From Planctomycetaceae bacterium (GTDB lineage Bacteria > Planctomycetota > Planctomycetia > Planctomycetales > Planctomycetaceae): a stretch of DNA of 14,715 nucleotides. Below the pieces are notes generated by a model, which worked only from the letters and a program-made list of their open reading frames with translations, searched no databases and was not told where the DNA came from. The stretch covers positions 70,986-85,700 of the forward strand of contig DOCI01000052.1 of the NCBI GenBank assembly GCA_003503535.1. The letters are read 5' to 3'. Positions 1 to 8,057 of this stretch are shown here, piece by piece (the first letter of the stretch is position 1; the number at the start of each line of letters is the position of its first letter). Both the position numbers and the translations under genes were made by a program.

Positions 1-1
1 G

Positions 2-1747
2 ATTGGATGCATTGAAGCTTTTGGTGGTGATGGCATGATCGGCGGTTGGACCGCTGCCGATACCACTGCTTATCGAGCAGCATTAGCAGTCGGGGTGGCT
101 GCTGCCATTTTACAAATTTTCTTCGGCATGTTTCGTGCCGGGATTTTAGGAGAGTTCTTCCCCATTTCCGCTGTGCATGGCATGCTGGCTGCAATTGGGG
201 TCATCATCATTGCTAAGCAAATTCCTGTCGCATTAGGAGTCAGTGCCTCAGGGGAACCACTCGAACTGCTGCGGGAAATCCCGAAATTTGTGGCGGAAGC
301 AAACCCGGCAATCGCGACGATTGGAATCGTCAGCGTGCTGATCATGTTCTTATGGCCGCTCATGAGAAGTCGATACAGTTGGGCCAAAGTTCTACCTGGT
401 CCACTGATTGTTTTGATTGTCGCCATCCCCATGGGAATTGGATTCGATTTATTACATCCACACTCTTACACCTTACAGAATCATCAATATCAACTGGGCG
501 AACAGTATCTGGTTGCGATGCCAGATCATGTCTTTGGAATGTTTGAAGAAATCACGACTCCCGACTTCACGGCTTTATCTCAACCCAAAGCCTGGTCATG
601 GGTCTTCATGTTTTTCATCATTGGAAGTCTCGAATCTTTACTGAGTGCCAAAGCGGTCGACCTGATCGATCCCTGGAAACGTAAAAGCAGTATGGACCGC
701 GATATGGTCGCCGTGGGAGCGGGTAACCTTTGCGTGGCCTTCATAGGTGGGCTACCAATGATTTCAGAAATTGTACGTAGTAAAGCCAACATCGATAATG
801 GAGCCCACACCCGCTTCGCAGACTTCTGGCATGGTATGTTTCTGCTGGTTTGTGTCGCATTAATCCCCATGGTTCTGCACCTGATTCCGATGGCCGCATT
901 GGCTGCCATGCTGATTTACACGGGTTTCCGTCTGGCACACCCCAGTGAATTCATGAACGTCTGGCGAATCGGTCGCGAACAGCTGATTATTTTTGCCGTG
1001 ACCCTGGTCGCAGTACTGGCGACTGATCTGCTGATCGGAATTGGGCTGGGGATTGCAACAAAAGTGATCATCCATCTTGTCAATGGAGTCCCTTTGCGAT
1101 CGATGTTCTATCCGGATATTGAAGTGATCGATGATGATGGTCAAACGGTTCGTTTCGTTGCTTATAAATCAGCGGTCTTCAGCAACTGGATTCCAATTCG
1201 TCGACAGATTGAGCGACTGGGATTATTGGAGCGCAAGAATGTCGAACTGGATTTATCGGAAACGATGCTCGTCGACCACAGTGTGATGGATAAGCTGCAT
1301 GAGCTTGAAAGCGATTTCGAGCAGCAGGGACTTACTTTTAAAGTGCTAGGGCTCGATTCGCATCAGCCATTTGCAGAACACCAACATGCAGCACGGCGGA
1401 AAGGACTTTGTACCATAAAACGATTGACAATAATTACGGAACCGGAACACGAGCAGATACTCGAAGCAGAACTCGTTCGGCTGGGAGCGACAGGTTTCAC
1501 TGCGATGGCCTGTCATGGAGCAGGGAGACGGCAGTTAGAAATTGATGCGACAGAACCGAATATTCAAGTTCGTATCGAAGTCATCGTTCCGCCGAAAGAA
1601 TGCTCACAGATCATGCTCTACCTGCGTCGCGATATCCAACCGCTCTATCCGTTAACGTTCACTGTCGAAGATGTGCAAGTTGCTCGTCTGGATGCATTTG
1701 TCAGTACATCTACTCAAACAGTTCAGGATGAGATCGCTCACACTTAA
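2..1747 (+). CDS. SulP/BicA-like anion (bicarbonate or sulfate) transporter with STAS and C-terminal SbtB/P-II-like domain, 5' partial
   Basis: Secondary transporter of the SulP (SLC26) family in the inner membrane, probably importing bicarbonate or another anion. The reading frame is open to the left edge, upstream of the first visible ATG at 35, so the N-terminus (roughly the first two or three membrane segments) is missing. The membrane part runs to about nt 1090 and contains the family-typical [10 protein letters not shown] segment (about nt 630-660) and [12 protein letters not shown] (about nt 747-782). A STAS domain follows (about nt 1140-1365). The last part (about nt 1409-1700) is a P-II-like fold: KRLTIITE, a helix, GATGFTA, then a GxGxR loop (GAGRR, nt 1517-1531), and a second beta-alpha-beta unit with EVIVPP. 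That resembles SbtB, the nucleotide-binding regulator of cyanobacterial bicarbonate transporters, as I recall its sequence. Family assignment is firm; substrate is inferred. It converges on the signalling unit at 1841-6774. Confidence 0.88.
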   Translation: MGCIEAFGGDGMIGGWTAADTTAYRAALAVGVAAAILQIFFGMFRAGILGEFFPISAVHGMLAAIGVIIIAKQIPVALGVSASGEPLELLREIPKFVAEANPAIATIGIVSVLIMFLWPLMRSRYSWAKVLPGPLIVLIVAIPMGIGFDLLHPHSYTLQNHQYQLGEQYLVAMPDHVFGMFEEITTPDFTALSQPKAWSWVFMFFIIGSLESLLSAKAVDLIDPWKRKSSMDRDMVAVGAGNLCVAFIGGLPMISEIVRSKANIDNGAHTRFADFWHGMFLLVCVALIPMVLHLIPMAALAAMLIYTGFRLAHPSEFMNVWRIGREQLIIFAVTLVAVLATDLLIGIGLGIATKVIIHLVNGVPLRSMFYPDIEVIDDDGQTVRFVAYKSAVFSNWIPIRRQIERLGLLERKNVELDLSETMLVDHSVMDKLHELESDFEQQGLTFKVLGLDSHQPFAEHQHAARRKGLCTIKRLTIITEPEHEQILEAELVRLGATGFTAMACHGAGRRQLEIDATEPNIQVRIEVIVPPKECSQIMLYLRRDIQPLYPLTFTVEDVQVARLDAFVSTSTQTVQDEIAHT

Positions 1748-1771
1748 CGAAAACCAGTCATCATTCTCAAT

Positions 1772-1805
1772 AAAACAGGCTGATCATTTTGATCAGCCTG
1801 TTTTT
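1772..1805. terminator. Bidirectional intrinsic terminator
   Basis: Perfect 15-bp inverted repeat: AAAACAGGCTGATCA at 1772-1786, loop TTT, and its reverse complement at 1790-1804, followed by T on the + strand and a T run on the - strand. It lies between two convergent genes and would end both the transporter transcript and the Amt-kinase/HD-GYP transcript. Confidence 0.9.
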
Positions 1806-1840
1806 CTTATGTTTGATTAGAATGCACACCCTGTTCAGCT

Positions 1841-2884
1841 TTAATGATGAGCCAGCATCCGTTCGAAATCTAAAGCCATGTCACCCTGAAACTTCTCGGC
1901 GATCATCATAAACTGATCCTGAATTTCGACGAAGGCCTGAACGATATCAGGATCAAAATGAGTTCCATTCGACTCCATGATAATCTCGAAAGTTTTCTCG
2001 TGTGAGAACGCATCTTTATAAACACGTTTGGTTGTCAGAGCATCGTAGACATCTGCAAGGGCGACGATACGAGCCGCAAAGGGAATCTCATCGCCTTTGA
2101 GACCTTGAGGATATCCCGTCCCATCATAGCGCTCATGATGACTGAGCGCGATTTCATATGCCATCTTTAAATAGCCAACTTCCGGATTCCGCTGCACTGC
2201 ATCTTTAAGCGTATCAGCCCCAATCAGGGTGTGAGTTTTCATAATTTCAAACTCTACCGGAGTTAATCGTCCAGGTTTGAGCAGGATATTATCTGATACC
2301 CCCACCTTGCCAATATCATGCAGTGGGCTAGTCAGAAAGATATTCCGGATAAATCCGGAATCAATGACGTCCCGATACTTATGATTTTGTGAAAGTTTCA
2401 TCGCGATAGCCCGCGAATATTGCTGGACCCGTTCGAGATGCTGCCCGGTATCGGGATCACGAGACTCGGCTAACTTGGCCAGTGTAAAAATCAAAGTATC
2501 TCGGGTTTCGAGAGAGAGGATTCGCTCTCCAGCTCGAATTCGCTGATTCATTTCGGCTGAGTTAAACGGCTTCGTCACAAAATCATCTGCGCCCGCAGAG
2601 AGACCTTCCACAATTTCTTTCGAACTGCTGTGAGAGGTCAGCATGATTGTGTAGAGATATCTTCCAAAATTGTGCTGACGTATGCGCCGACAAAGTTCCA
2701 GTCCATCCATACCTGGCATTTCCCAATCCAGGATGACCATGTGAAAATCACCATCGAGAAGTAACTGAAAAGCATCATCACCCCGACTGCAGATTGTCGG
2801 TTCATGACCGCTCTTTTGAATCAGATACTCGAGAATATCGCGAGTAATTTCGTCATCATCGACTGCTAATATTTTCATTTTCAT
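1841..2884 (-). CDS. REC-HD-GYP response regulator, predicted cyclic-di-GMP phosphodiesterase
   Basis: Cytoplasmic response regulator of 347 aa. Residues about 3-120 form a receiver domain with acidic residues D9-D11, phospho-acceptor D53 (ILDWEMPG) and K105 (TKP). Residues about 125-325 form an HD-GYP domain: H149 (GQHLERV), the HD pair at 189-190 (LHDIGK), HH at 249-250 and a canonical GYP at 257-259 (DGTGYPQGLKGDEIP). HD-GYP proteins with these residues hydrolyse c-di-GMP, so the enzyme is probably active. The ATG at 2884 is preferred because GGAG lies 6 nt upstream; a second in-frame ATG is two codons later. It follows the Amt-hybrid kinase gene by 89 bp in the same direction, with no terminator between, so the kinase (through its HPt domain) is the likely phosphodonor. 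Domain calls are firm; pairing and effect of phosphorylation are inferred. Confidence 0.93.
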   Translation of the reverse strand: MKMKILAVDDDEITRDILEYLIQKSGHEPTICSRGDDAFQLLLDGDFHMVILDWEMPGMDGLELCRRIRQHNFGRYLYTIMLTSHSSSKEIVEGLSAGADDFVTKPFNSAEMNQRIRAGERILSLETRDTLIFTLAKLAESRDPDTGQHLERVQQYSRAIAMKLSQNHKYRDVIDSGFIRNIFLTSPLHDIGKVGVSDNILLKPGRLTPVEFEIMKTHTLIGADTLKDAVQRNPEVGYLKMAYEIALSHHERYDGTGYPQGLKGDEIPFAARIVALADVYDALTTKRVYKDAFSHEKTFEIIMESNGTHFDPDIVQAFVEIQDQFMMIAEKFQGDMALDFERMLAHH

Positions 2885-2901
2885 TGCAAGCTCCGTTGCA
2901 A
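2884..2901 (-). promoter_or_regulatory. Ribosome binding site in the loop of a short hairpin
   Basis: On the - strand TTGCAA occurs on both sides of CGGAGC, so a 6-bp hairpin would hold the GGAG ribosome binding site in its loop, with the last stem base being the A of the HD-GYP start codon. The stem has only two G-C pairs, so its stability is doubtful. The ribosome binding site itself is well placed. Confidence 0.4.
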
Positions 2902-2973
2902 ATTGTTCTTTTACATCTTGGTCAGCGAAAGATATTCGCTTAAATTTTTGTTCTGATATATGAATTCATAGAA

Positions 2974-5900
2974 TTATGTTTTCAGAACTTGCTCCAGTTG
3001 AACTTCGATCGTTCTCAGACAACTCGTTACCCGCGACTTAAGTTCCTCAAGTGGCTCGAAACAAGCTGTTTCCTCAGGTTGAGATCGGACGATTGTTTCC
3101 AACTTCAACGCTGCTTCAGAAACTTCGACAGCAGAAACATTTCCAGCAGCCCCCTTAAGAGTATGCACGATGCGACCTGAACTCTCCCAATCATGGTTCT
3201 CAATCGCGTTCTCCAACTCTCGTATATCATCCGGGAGCCGATCGTGAAATTTCTTCAGCACTTTAAAGGCGATCTCATCATTTCCACCACAACGCTCGAT
3301 CAGCGTTGGCCAGTCAATCGCGTCGTTATCCAGTTCCGACTCCACGTCGGCCAGATGTGTCTCCACTTGTAACTCTATTGCGGAATCCTTTTGCACTTGT
3401 CCATTCGAATCCTGATTCATTTTCCCCTGAGTCAGCGATAACATTTTCTGCAGAAGATTCTGAGGATTGATTGGTTTTGAGACATATTCATCCATCCCTG
3501 CTGCCAGACATCGATCCCGATCCCCTTTCACGGCATTGGCGGTCAATGCAATCACAGGGAGATATTCAGGAAGTTCGCCAACCGCCTGCATTTTTCGAAT
3601 TTCACCAGTTGCCGTGAATCCATCCATAACTGGCATCTGACAGTCCATCAAGACTAGATCGAACGCCCTTCGTTTCAAGAGATCAATCGCTTCCTGGCCA
3701 TTACTGGCAACACGACACCGCCAACCATACTGCTCGACAATTTCCTGCGTCACAATTTGATTGATTTCATTATCGTCAACAATCAAAACACGACCTTCAA
3801 CTTTTTTGTTGATTTCAGGGACGACAACTTCCTCAGCCACATCTTCTTCAATCAATTCTTGAGAAGAATGTTGATACAGCGTTGTGATCAATGCATCAAA
3901 CAAACGGGAGGATCGAATCGGTTTCGAGAAGCAGGATTTTATTCCAATCGTTTTCAGTTCCTCGCGACTGATTTCGCAATCTGAGGACGTCAGCATCATT
4001 AACTCAATCTCAGAAATCTGTGGATCGCTTTTAATCATCCGTGCCAGTCCGATCCCATCCGTTTCCGGCATCCGATAGTCGAGCACACCAATTTGAAATG
4101 GTCGGTTATCCGACTGGGCCTTTTTGAGGCATTCCGCTGCCTTGGCCGCACTTTCAGCCGTCTCCACTTCAGCGCCCCAACTTTGCAGAAGTGACTGCAG
4201 AATTGTGCGATTGGTTTCATTATCATCAACCGCCAGAATTCTCATGCCTTGAATTCGGGCATCGATTTTATGTCCGAGGCGTGTCCCCTTGCTCAAATCG
4301 AAGGGAATACGACAGATGAATTTGGAGCCTTCTCCCAAAGCACTTTCAATCGTGATCGTGCCGCCCATCAATTCGATAAGTTGACGACAAATCGCAAGAC
4401 CTAAACCTGTGCCACCAAACTTGCGAGTTGTGGAACCATCGGCTTGCTCAAATGGCAGGAACAGTCGTTCCTGTATCTCTTCAGGCATTCCAATTCCGGT
4501 ATCCTGAACACTCAGCGAAATCATCTGTCGATTATCGGCAACGTCATCGGCTTGCACCTCGACACTGACTTGTCCAGATTCCGTGAATTTGAGTGCGTTA
4601 CCAATCAGATTCACAAGAACCTGACGAAGACGCTCGGAATCACCAATCACTCGATTCGCGACATTAGGCCACACGTGGCAGGTCAACTCGATTCCCTTCT
4701 GCTCTGCTCGTATATTGAACATATCGGCAACGTCTTCAACCATCGATTCCAAATCGAATTCAGCAGGATCCAGTTCCAGTTTACCGGCTTCAATCTTGGA
4801 GAAATCTAAGATATCGTTGATTAGACTCAGTAAGGAATCTGCTGATGACTTTGCGATATTGGCGTAGTGAGACTGTTTCGAGTTCATTTCGGTATCGTTG
4901 AGCAATTCCAGCATCCCGATGACACCATTGAGTGGTGTCCGAATTTCGTGACTCATCGTCGCCAGGAATGCACTTTTGGCATGACTGGCAGCTTCTGCAG
5001 ACTCCTTCTGTTTTCGCAACTCTTCGGTTTGAATCCGCTCGCTGATATCCGTCACGCTGCCTTCGATAAACGCAGAACTTTGCTCAGTCTCAGGAAAGAG
5101 ACGAGCATTGACCACGACATCCAGTGCAGTACCATCTCGCCTGCGTAGAGCAATTTGATATTCTTTGACGCTTCCATCCTGCTTCAACCGCTCAAGCAAA
5201 ACTTTACGGGAATCAGGGTCTACATAATATTGCGAGCAAATATCCTGTGTATCTTCCATTAATTCGATAACGGAGGAATAGCCAAGCATATTCGCCAAAG
5301 CGGGGTTGGCTTCGAGAAGTTTCCCGGAAAATGTTGAACGATAAATCCCTTCAATCGCATTTTCAAAAATGGACCGATAATTCTCTTCAGCCACTTTGAG
5401 CTGCTTAAGAAGTTTCTCCCGATTCTCAATTTCTTCGACAACTTTATGCAGAACCTTATTGTATTCTGCAGCGATCTGGCCGACTTCAGTATGTGGTTCG
5501 ACTGAGACTGGAGTCGAAAAATCACCTTTGATGCTTTGAACCTTCATATCATCGAGCAGATCGATGATCTCTGTACTCGCACCGTGCTCGTGAATATTTA
5601 GTCCCTGGATTTCTGCTTCTTCAGACACACGCAATGAGAAAAACAGTCGCAGTATTCCCAGGGAAAGCAATGTAACTCCACTGGCCCAGACAAAGCAGGT
5701 CCCAACACCCAACGCCTGAATCTGAAGTTGTTCGAGACGACTCATTCCATTACTGAAATTATCTGAATTTCCAAATATCGCAACGGCAAGTGTTCCCCAG
5801 GCTCCAGCGAATGCGTGAGCGGGAACGGCTCCGATCACATCATCGATTTTCAGTTTTTCCAGCAGAATCACACCAAACAAGCAGATCGTCGAAGAGATAA

Positions 5901-6774
5901 CTCCAATGATAATCGCGTACATCGGAGTAACCATATGACAGGCAGCTGTGATGCCAACCAGACCGGCTATCACGCCGTTCATAATATCGCCGACTTCCAC
6001 TCGACCATGCACAAGGCGTGAAAGCAGAAGACCCGCAACGCCTCCTGCAGCCGCGGAAAGATTCGTATTCACAAGAATCAGCGGAATCGAACCATCAATG
6101 GCGAGCGTGCTACCTCCGTTGAATCCGAACCAGCCAAACCACAGCAGCAAAGTTCCCAGAGCTGCCATCGGATAATTATGACCGTGAATTTTCTTCTGTT
6201 TTGATGTAAAACGTCCCAGACGTGGCCCGACGACTAACACGGTCATCAAGGCCGTCCAACCACCGACGGAATGTACGACGGTTGAACCGGCGAAATCGAT
6301 GAAGCCCATTTCACAAAGCCAGCCAGTGCCGGTTCCTTCAACAAGTCCGCCCCAGGCCCAATGCCCAAACACGGGATAAACCAGGGCAGAAACGACTGCA
6401 CTGAGGAGCAGGTATCCCGAGAATCGCATCCGTTCCGCAACAGCTCCCGAGATGATTGTGGTCGCAGTGCCACAGAAAACGAGCTGGAATAAAAAGAAGG
6501 CGAGCAGCCAGGTGCTGTTTGTCTCATCGACAAAAAAGTACGAGGTTCCGATCAGCCCTGAATAATCCTGGCCGAACATCATGCCGAATCCGACCATCCA
6601 GAATAAGACCCCAGCGATACAAAAGTCCGCCAGATTTTTCATGGCGACATTGATGCTGTTCTTGGCTCGGACAAGCCCAGTTTCCAAAAAACAAAAACCA
6701 CCCTGCATTAGCATAACTAAAGCAGCGGCGATAAGAATCCAAATGAGATTCGCAAGCTCCATTGAAAGTGCCAT
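2974..6774 (-). CDS. Amt ammonium channel fused to hybrid histidine kinase (Amt-HAMP-like-PAS-HisKA-HATPase-REC-REC-HPt)
   Basis: A 1266-aa membrane sensor kinase. Residues 1-400 form a full Amt/Rh channel with AmtB-type key residues: H168 (STVVHS) and H320 (VPAHAF) as the twin pore histidines, D160 (IDFAG), W141, F100 and the GWFGFNGGS segment (214-222), ending in the Amt C-terminal helix motif GLNIHEHG (391-398). Next come a HAMP-like linker (about 402-455), PAS (about 464-580), HisKA with H609 (SHEIRTPLNG), HATPase with N-box N722/N726 and DTGIGM (758-763), receiver 1 (D850/D851, D899, K951), receiver 2 (D1000/D1001, D1044, K1100) and HPt with H1204 (HTLKGAAGN). Every phosphorelay residue I checked is present. 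Ammonium-sensing Amt-kinase fusions are known (Ks-Amt5 of an anammox planctomycete), which supports ammonium sensing here; whether this Amt also transports is unknown. It is first in a two-gene unit with the REC-HD-GYP regulator. An alternative start four codons later (6762) is possible; no good ribosome binding site decides. Confidence 0.95.
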   Translation of the reverse strand: MALSMELANLIWILIAAALVMLMQGGFCFLETGLVRAKNSINVAMKNLADFCIAGVLFWMVGFGMMFGQDYSGLIGTSYFFVDETNSTWLLAFFLFQLVFCGTATTIISGAVAERMRFSGYLLLSAVVSALVYPVFGHWAWGGLVEGTGTGWLCEMGFIDFAGSTVVHSVGGWTALMTVLVVGPRLGRFTSKQKKIHGHNYPMAALGTLLLWFGWFGFNGGSTLAIDGSIPLILVNTNLSAAAGGVAGLLLSRLVHGRVEVGDIMNGVIAGLVGITAACHMVTPMYAIIIGVISSTICLFGVILLEKLKIDDVIGAVPAHAFAGAWGTLAVAIFGNSDNFSNGMSRLEQLQIQALGVGTCFVWASGVTLLSLGILRLFFSLRVSEEAEIQGLNIHEHGASTEIIDLLDDMKVQSIKGDFSTPVSVEPHTEVGQIAAEYNKVLHKVVEEIENREKLLKQLKVAEENYRSIFENAIEGIYRSTFSGKLLEANPALANMLGYSSVIELMEDTQDICSQYYVDPDSRKVLLERLKQDGSVKEYQIALRRRDGTALDVVVNARLFPETEQSSAFIEGSVTDISERIQTEELRKQKESAEAASHAKSAFLATMSHEIRTPLNGVIGMLELLNDTEMNSKQSHYANIAKSSADSLLSLINDILDFSKIEAGKLELDPAEFDLESMVEDVADMFNIRAEQKGIELTCHVWPNVANRVIGDSERLRQVLVNLIGNALKFTESGQVSVEVQADDVADNRQMISLSVQDTGIGMPEEIQERLFLPFEQADGSTTRKFGGTGLGLAICRQLIELMGGTITIESALGEGSKFICRIPFDLSKGTRLGHKIDARIQGMRILAVDDNETNRTILQSLLQSWGAEVETAESAAKAAECLKKAQSDNRPFQIGVLDYRMPETDGIGLARMIKSDPQISEIELMMLTSSDCEISREELKTIGIKSCFSKPIRSSRLFDALITTLYQHSSQELIEEDVAEEVVVPEINKKVEGRVLIVDDNEINQIVTQEIVEQYGWRCRVASNGQEAIDLLKRRAFDLVLMDCQMPVMDGFTATGEIRKMQAVGELPEYLPVIALTANAVKGDRDRCLAAGMDEYVSKPINPQNLLQKMLSLTQGKMNQDSNGQVQKDSAIELQVETHLADVESELDNDAIDWPTLIERCGGNDEIAFKVLKKFHDRLPDDIRELENAIENHDWESSGRIVHTLKGAAGNVSAVEVSEAALKLETIVRSQPEETACFEPLEELKSRVTSCLRTIEVQLEQVLKT

Positions 6775-6804
6775 CTTCTTGATCTATCCATTGTTAAGAA
6801 TGTC

Positions 6805-6830
6805 ACTTTTATCCAGCGCTGAATAAAAGT
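6805..6830. promoter_or_regulatory. 26-bp near-perfect palindrome upstream of the Amt-kinase gene (candidate operator)
   Basis: Arms ACTTTTAT and ATAAAAGT flank the self-complementary core CAGCGCTG, with one mismatched pair between each arm and the core (24 of 26 positions symmetric). It lies 31-56 bp upstream of the ATG at 6774. The symmetry suits a dimeric repressor or activator site; no T run follows it, so it is not a typical terminator. The binding protein is unknown. Confidence 0.5.
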
Positions 6831-6969
6831 TACGGCCAACGCTCAAAACTAGGTTGAAATGCAAGTCCTGTCGGGCAATTACTATTATGAAATTTACTTT
6901 TTTACAGGATCGCATGTCCCATTCGTTAGTGTCGGTACAATCGGACTAACTTTTCAGGGCATCCCTCAC

Positions 6970-6998
6970 TTGACACACTCCTTCCTCACGAACAGTAT
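6970..6998 (+). promoter_or_regulatory. Candidate promoter of the lactonase gene
   Basis: A consensus -35 box TTGACA (6970-6975), a 17-bp spacer and a weak -10 box CAGTAT (6993-6998) lie about 75 bp upstream of the ATG at 7074. The rest of the divergent gap (6775-7073) holds the palindrome at 6805-6830 and no convincing gene. Only the -35 box is strong. Confidence 0.3.
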
Positions 6999-7073
6999 TT
7001 GACCAACGAAACGGCGATGCCTTAGAGACGTCTTCACAATCCCCCTGTCTTCCATCAATTCCTGGATCTGCTC

Positions 7074-7898
7074 ATGATTGACTCCCATCATCACTTCTGG
7101 AATTACTCGTCCGACCAATACCCCTGGATTGGAGAAGGGATGCAGAAAATTGCCCAGAACTTTCTGCCTCAAAACCTTTTAGATGTCGCTCAACCATCCG
7201 GTATCTCGGGAGTCATTTCTGTCCAAGCCAGACAAACTCTCGAAGAAACAAGCTGGTTACTGGAACTCGCTGAGGATTCCGATTTCATTCGAGGTGTTGT
7301 CGGCTGGATGCCATTGAAGTCTAAAGATCTCACATCGACTCTCGACCAGTATGCTCACCATCCCAAACTGGTCGGCGTCAGGCATGTGGTGCAGGATGAA
7401 ACCGATGGTTTCTTATTAGATTCTGTTTTCAATCGAGGAATTGACGCACTGCTTGAAACGGGCCTCGTATATGACCTGCTCATTTTTCCACATCAATTGA
7501 AAGAGTCGATTCAATTTGTCGATCTGCATCCCGAACAAGTCTTTGTGCTGGATCATCTGGCGAAGCCTCGAATACACAAAGATCACTATGATTCAGATTG
7601 GGCACGCGGTATTAAGGATCTCGCAAAGAGACAGAATGTCTCCGTCAAATTTTCTGGACTCACGACCGAAGTGAAATCACAACCCTGGTCGGTTGCTATG
7701 TTGAAGCCATATTGGGATATGGCAATTGAAGCATTTGGTCCGCACCGCATAATGTATGGCAGCGACTGGCCTGTCTGCCTCTTGAAAACAGAATACAATC
7801 AGTGGGTCGATGCCGTGAAAGAATTCGCTGGGGAATTATCTCAGGCAGAACAATATCAGTTCTTTAGAGAGAACTGTGAAAAAGCTTATGAACTGTAA
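7074..7898 (+). CDS. COG3618 amidohydrolase, predicted L-galactono/L-fucono-lactonase
   Basis: Cytoplasmic metal-dependent hydrolase of the amidohydrolase superfamily (274 aa, normal length for COG3618). Visible motifs are the N-terminal HxH metal site in DSHHHFW (H5, H7), VGVRH (101-105), LDHLAKP (159-165), KFSGL (192-196) and the family signature MYGSDWPVC (227-235) with D231. COG3618 includes a characterised L-fucono-1,5-lactonase that also opens L-galactono-lactone. In this cluster the likely job is to hydrolyse the L-galactonolactone made by the aldo/keto reductase at 9071 to L-galactonate. It stands alone on the + strand, with a weak GGA 7 nt before the ATG, and is separated from the other pathway genes by the oppositely oriented AraC gene. 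The family is certain; the substrate is inferred from neighbours. Other sugar lactones are possible. Confidence 0.88.
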   Translation: MIDSHHHFWNYSSDQYPWIGEGMQKIAQNFLPQNLLDVAQPSGISGVISVQARQTLEETSWLLELAEDSDFIRGVVGWMPLKSKDLTSTLDQYAHHPKLVGVRHVVQDETDGFLLDSVFNRGIDALLETGLVYDLLIFPHQLKESIQFVDLHPEQVFVLDHLAKPRIHKDHYDSDWARGIKDLAKRQNVSVKFSGLTTEVKSQPWSVAMLKPYWDMAIEAFGPHRIMYGSDWPVCLLKTEYNQWVDAVKEFAGELSQAEQYQFFRENCEKAYEL

Positions 7899-8057
7899 AC
7901 CACTTCGTAGTTCAGAAATCGCCAGAAGAATCCATCTCATTGCTTCATTGTTCTCAATCTTCATCGGGGACTACTGTGTAGTTCAAGCATAAAGCTTAAG
8001 TGTGAGCCCTGAGTTCAATTGACACACTCGCTTGCGCTTCGTGCTTGTAATATGTTG
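7899..8057. other. Gap between convergent lactonase and AraC genes
   Basis: No gene is visible in these 159 bp and there is no strong terminator hairpin. A loose stem AGTGTG (7999-8004) with CACACT (8023-8028) around an 18-nt loop could contribute to termination. The right half carries the repeat-like stretch at 8024-8048. Confidence 0.4.
8024..8048. repeat. Possible dispersed intergenic repeat fragment
   Basis: The stretch reads ACACTCGCTTGC then GCTTCGTGCTTGT, a wording I associate with short repeats found between genes in planctomycete genomes. ACACTCGCTTGC also occurs in the 3' arm of the terminator after the sulfatase gene (14393-14404). No second full copy is in this window, so the repeat call rests on memory and one partial match. 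Confidence 0.3.

Noticed and set aside
2959..2970. 12-bp palindrome TATGAATTCATA right after the Amt-kinase stop
   Set aside because: Short and A/T-rich, with no extension beyond 12 bp, no T run and no promoter context; probably chance.
1..6774. The SbtB-like transporter and the Amt sensor as one carbon/nitrogen-sensing module
   Set aside because: They are on opposite strands, convergent, and separated by a strong bidirectional terminator. Adjacency alone does not support a joint system.
6775..6960. Sigma-54 promoter upstream of the ammonium sensor
   Set aside because: I searched for a GG-N10-GC pattern on the minus strand upstream of the start and found none with acceptable context.
6970..8029. 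Direct repeat TTGACACACTC at 6970-6980 and 8019-8029 flanking the lactonase gene
   Set aside because: An 11-bp match is expected many times by chance in a window of this size, and no other mobile-element sign is present.
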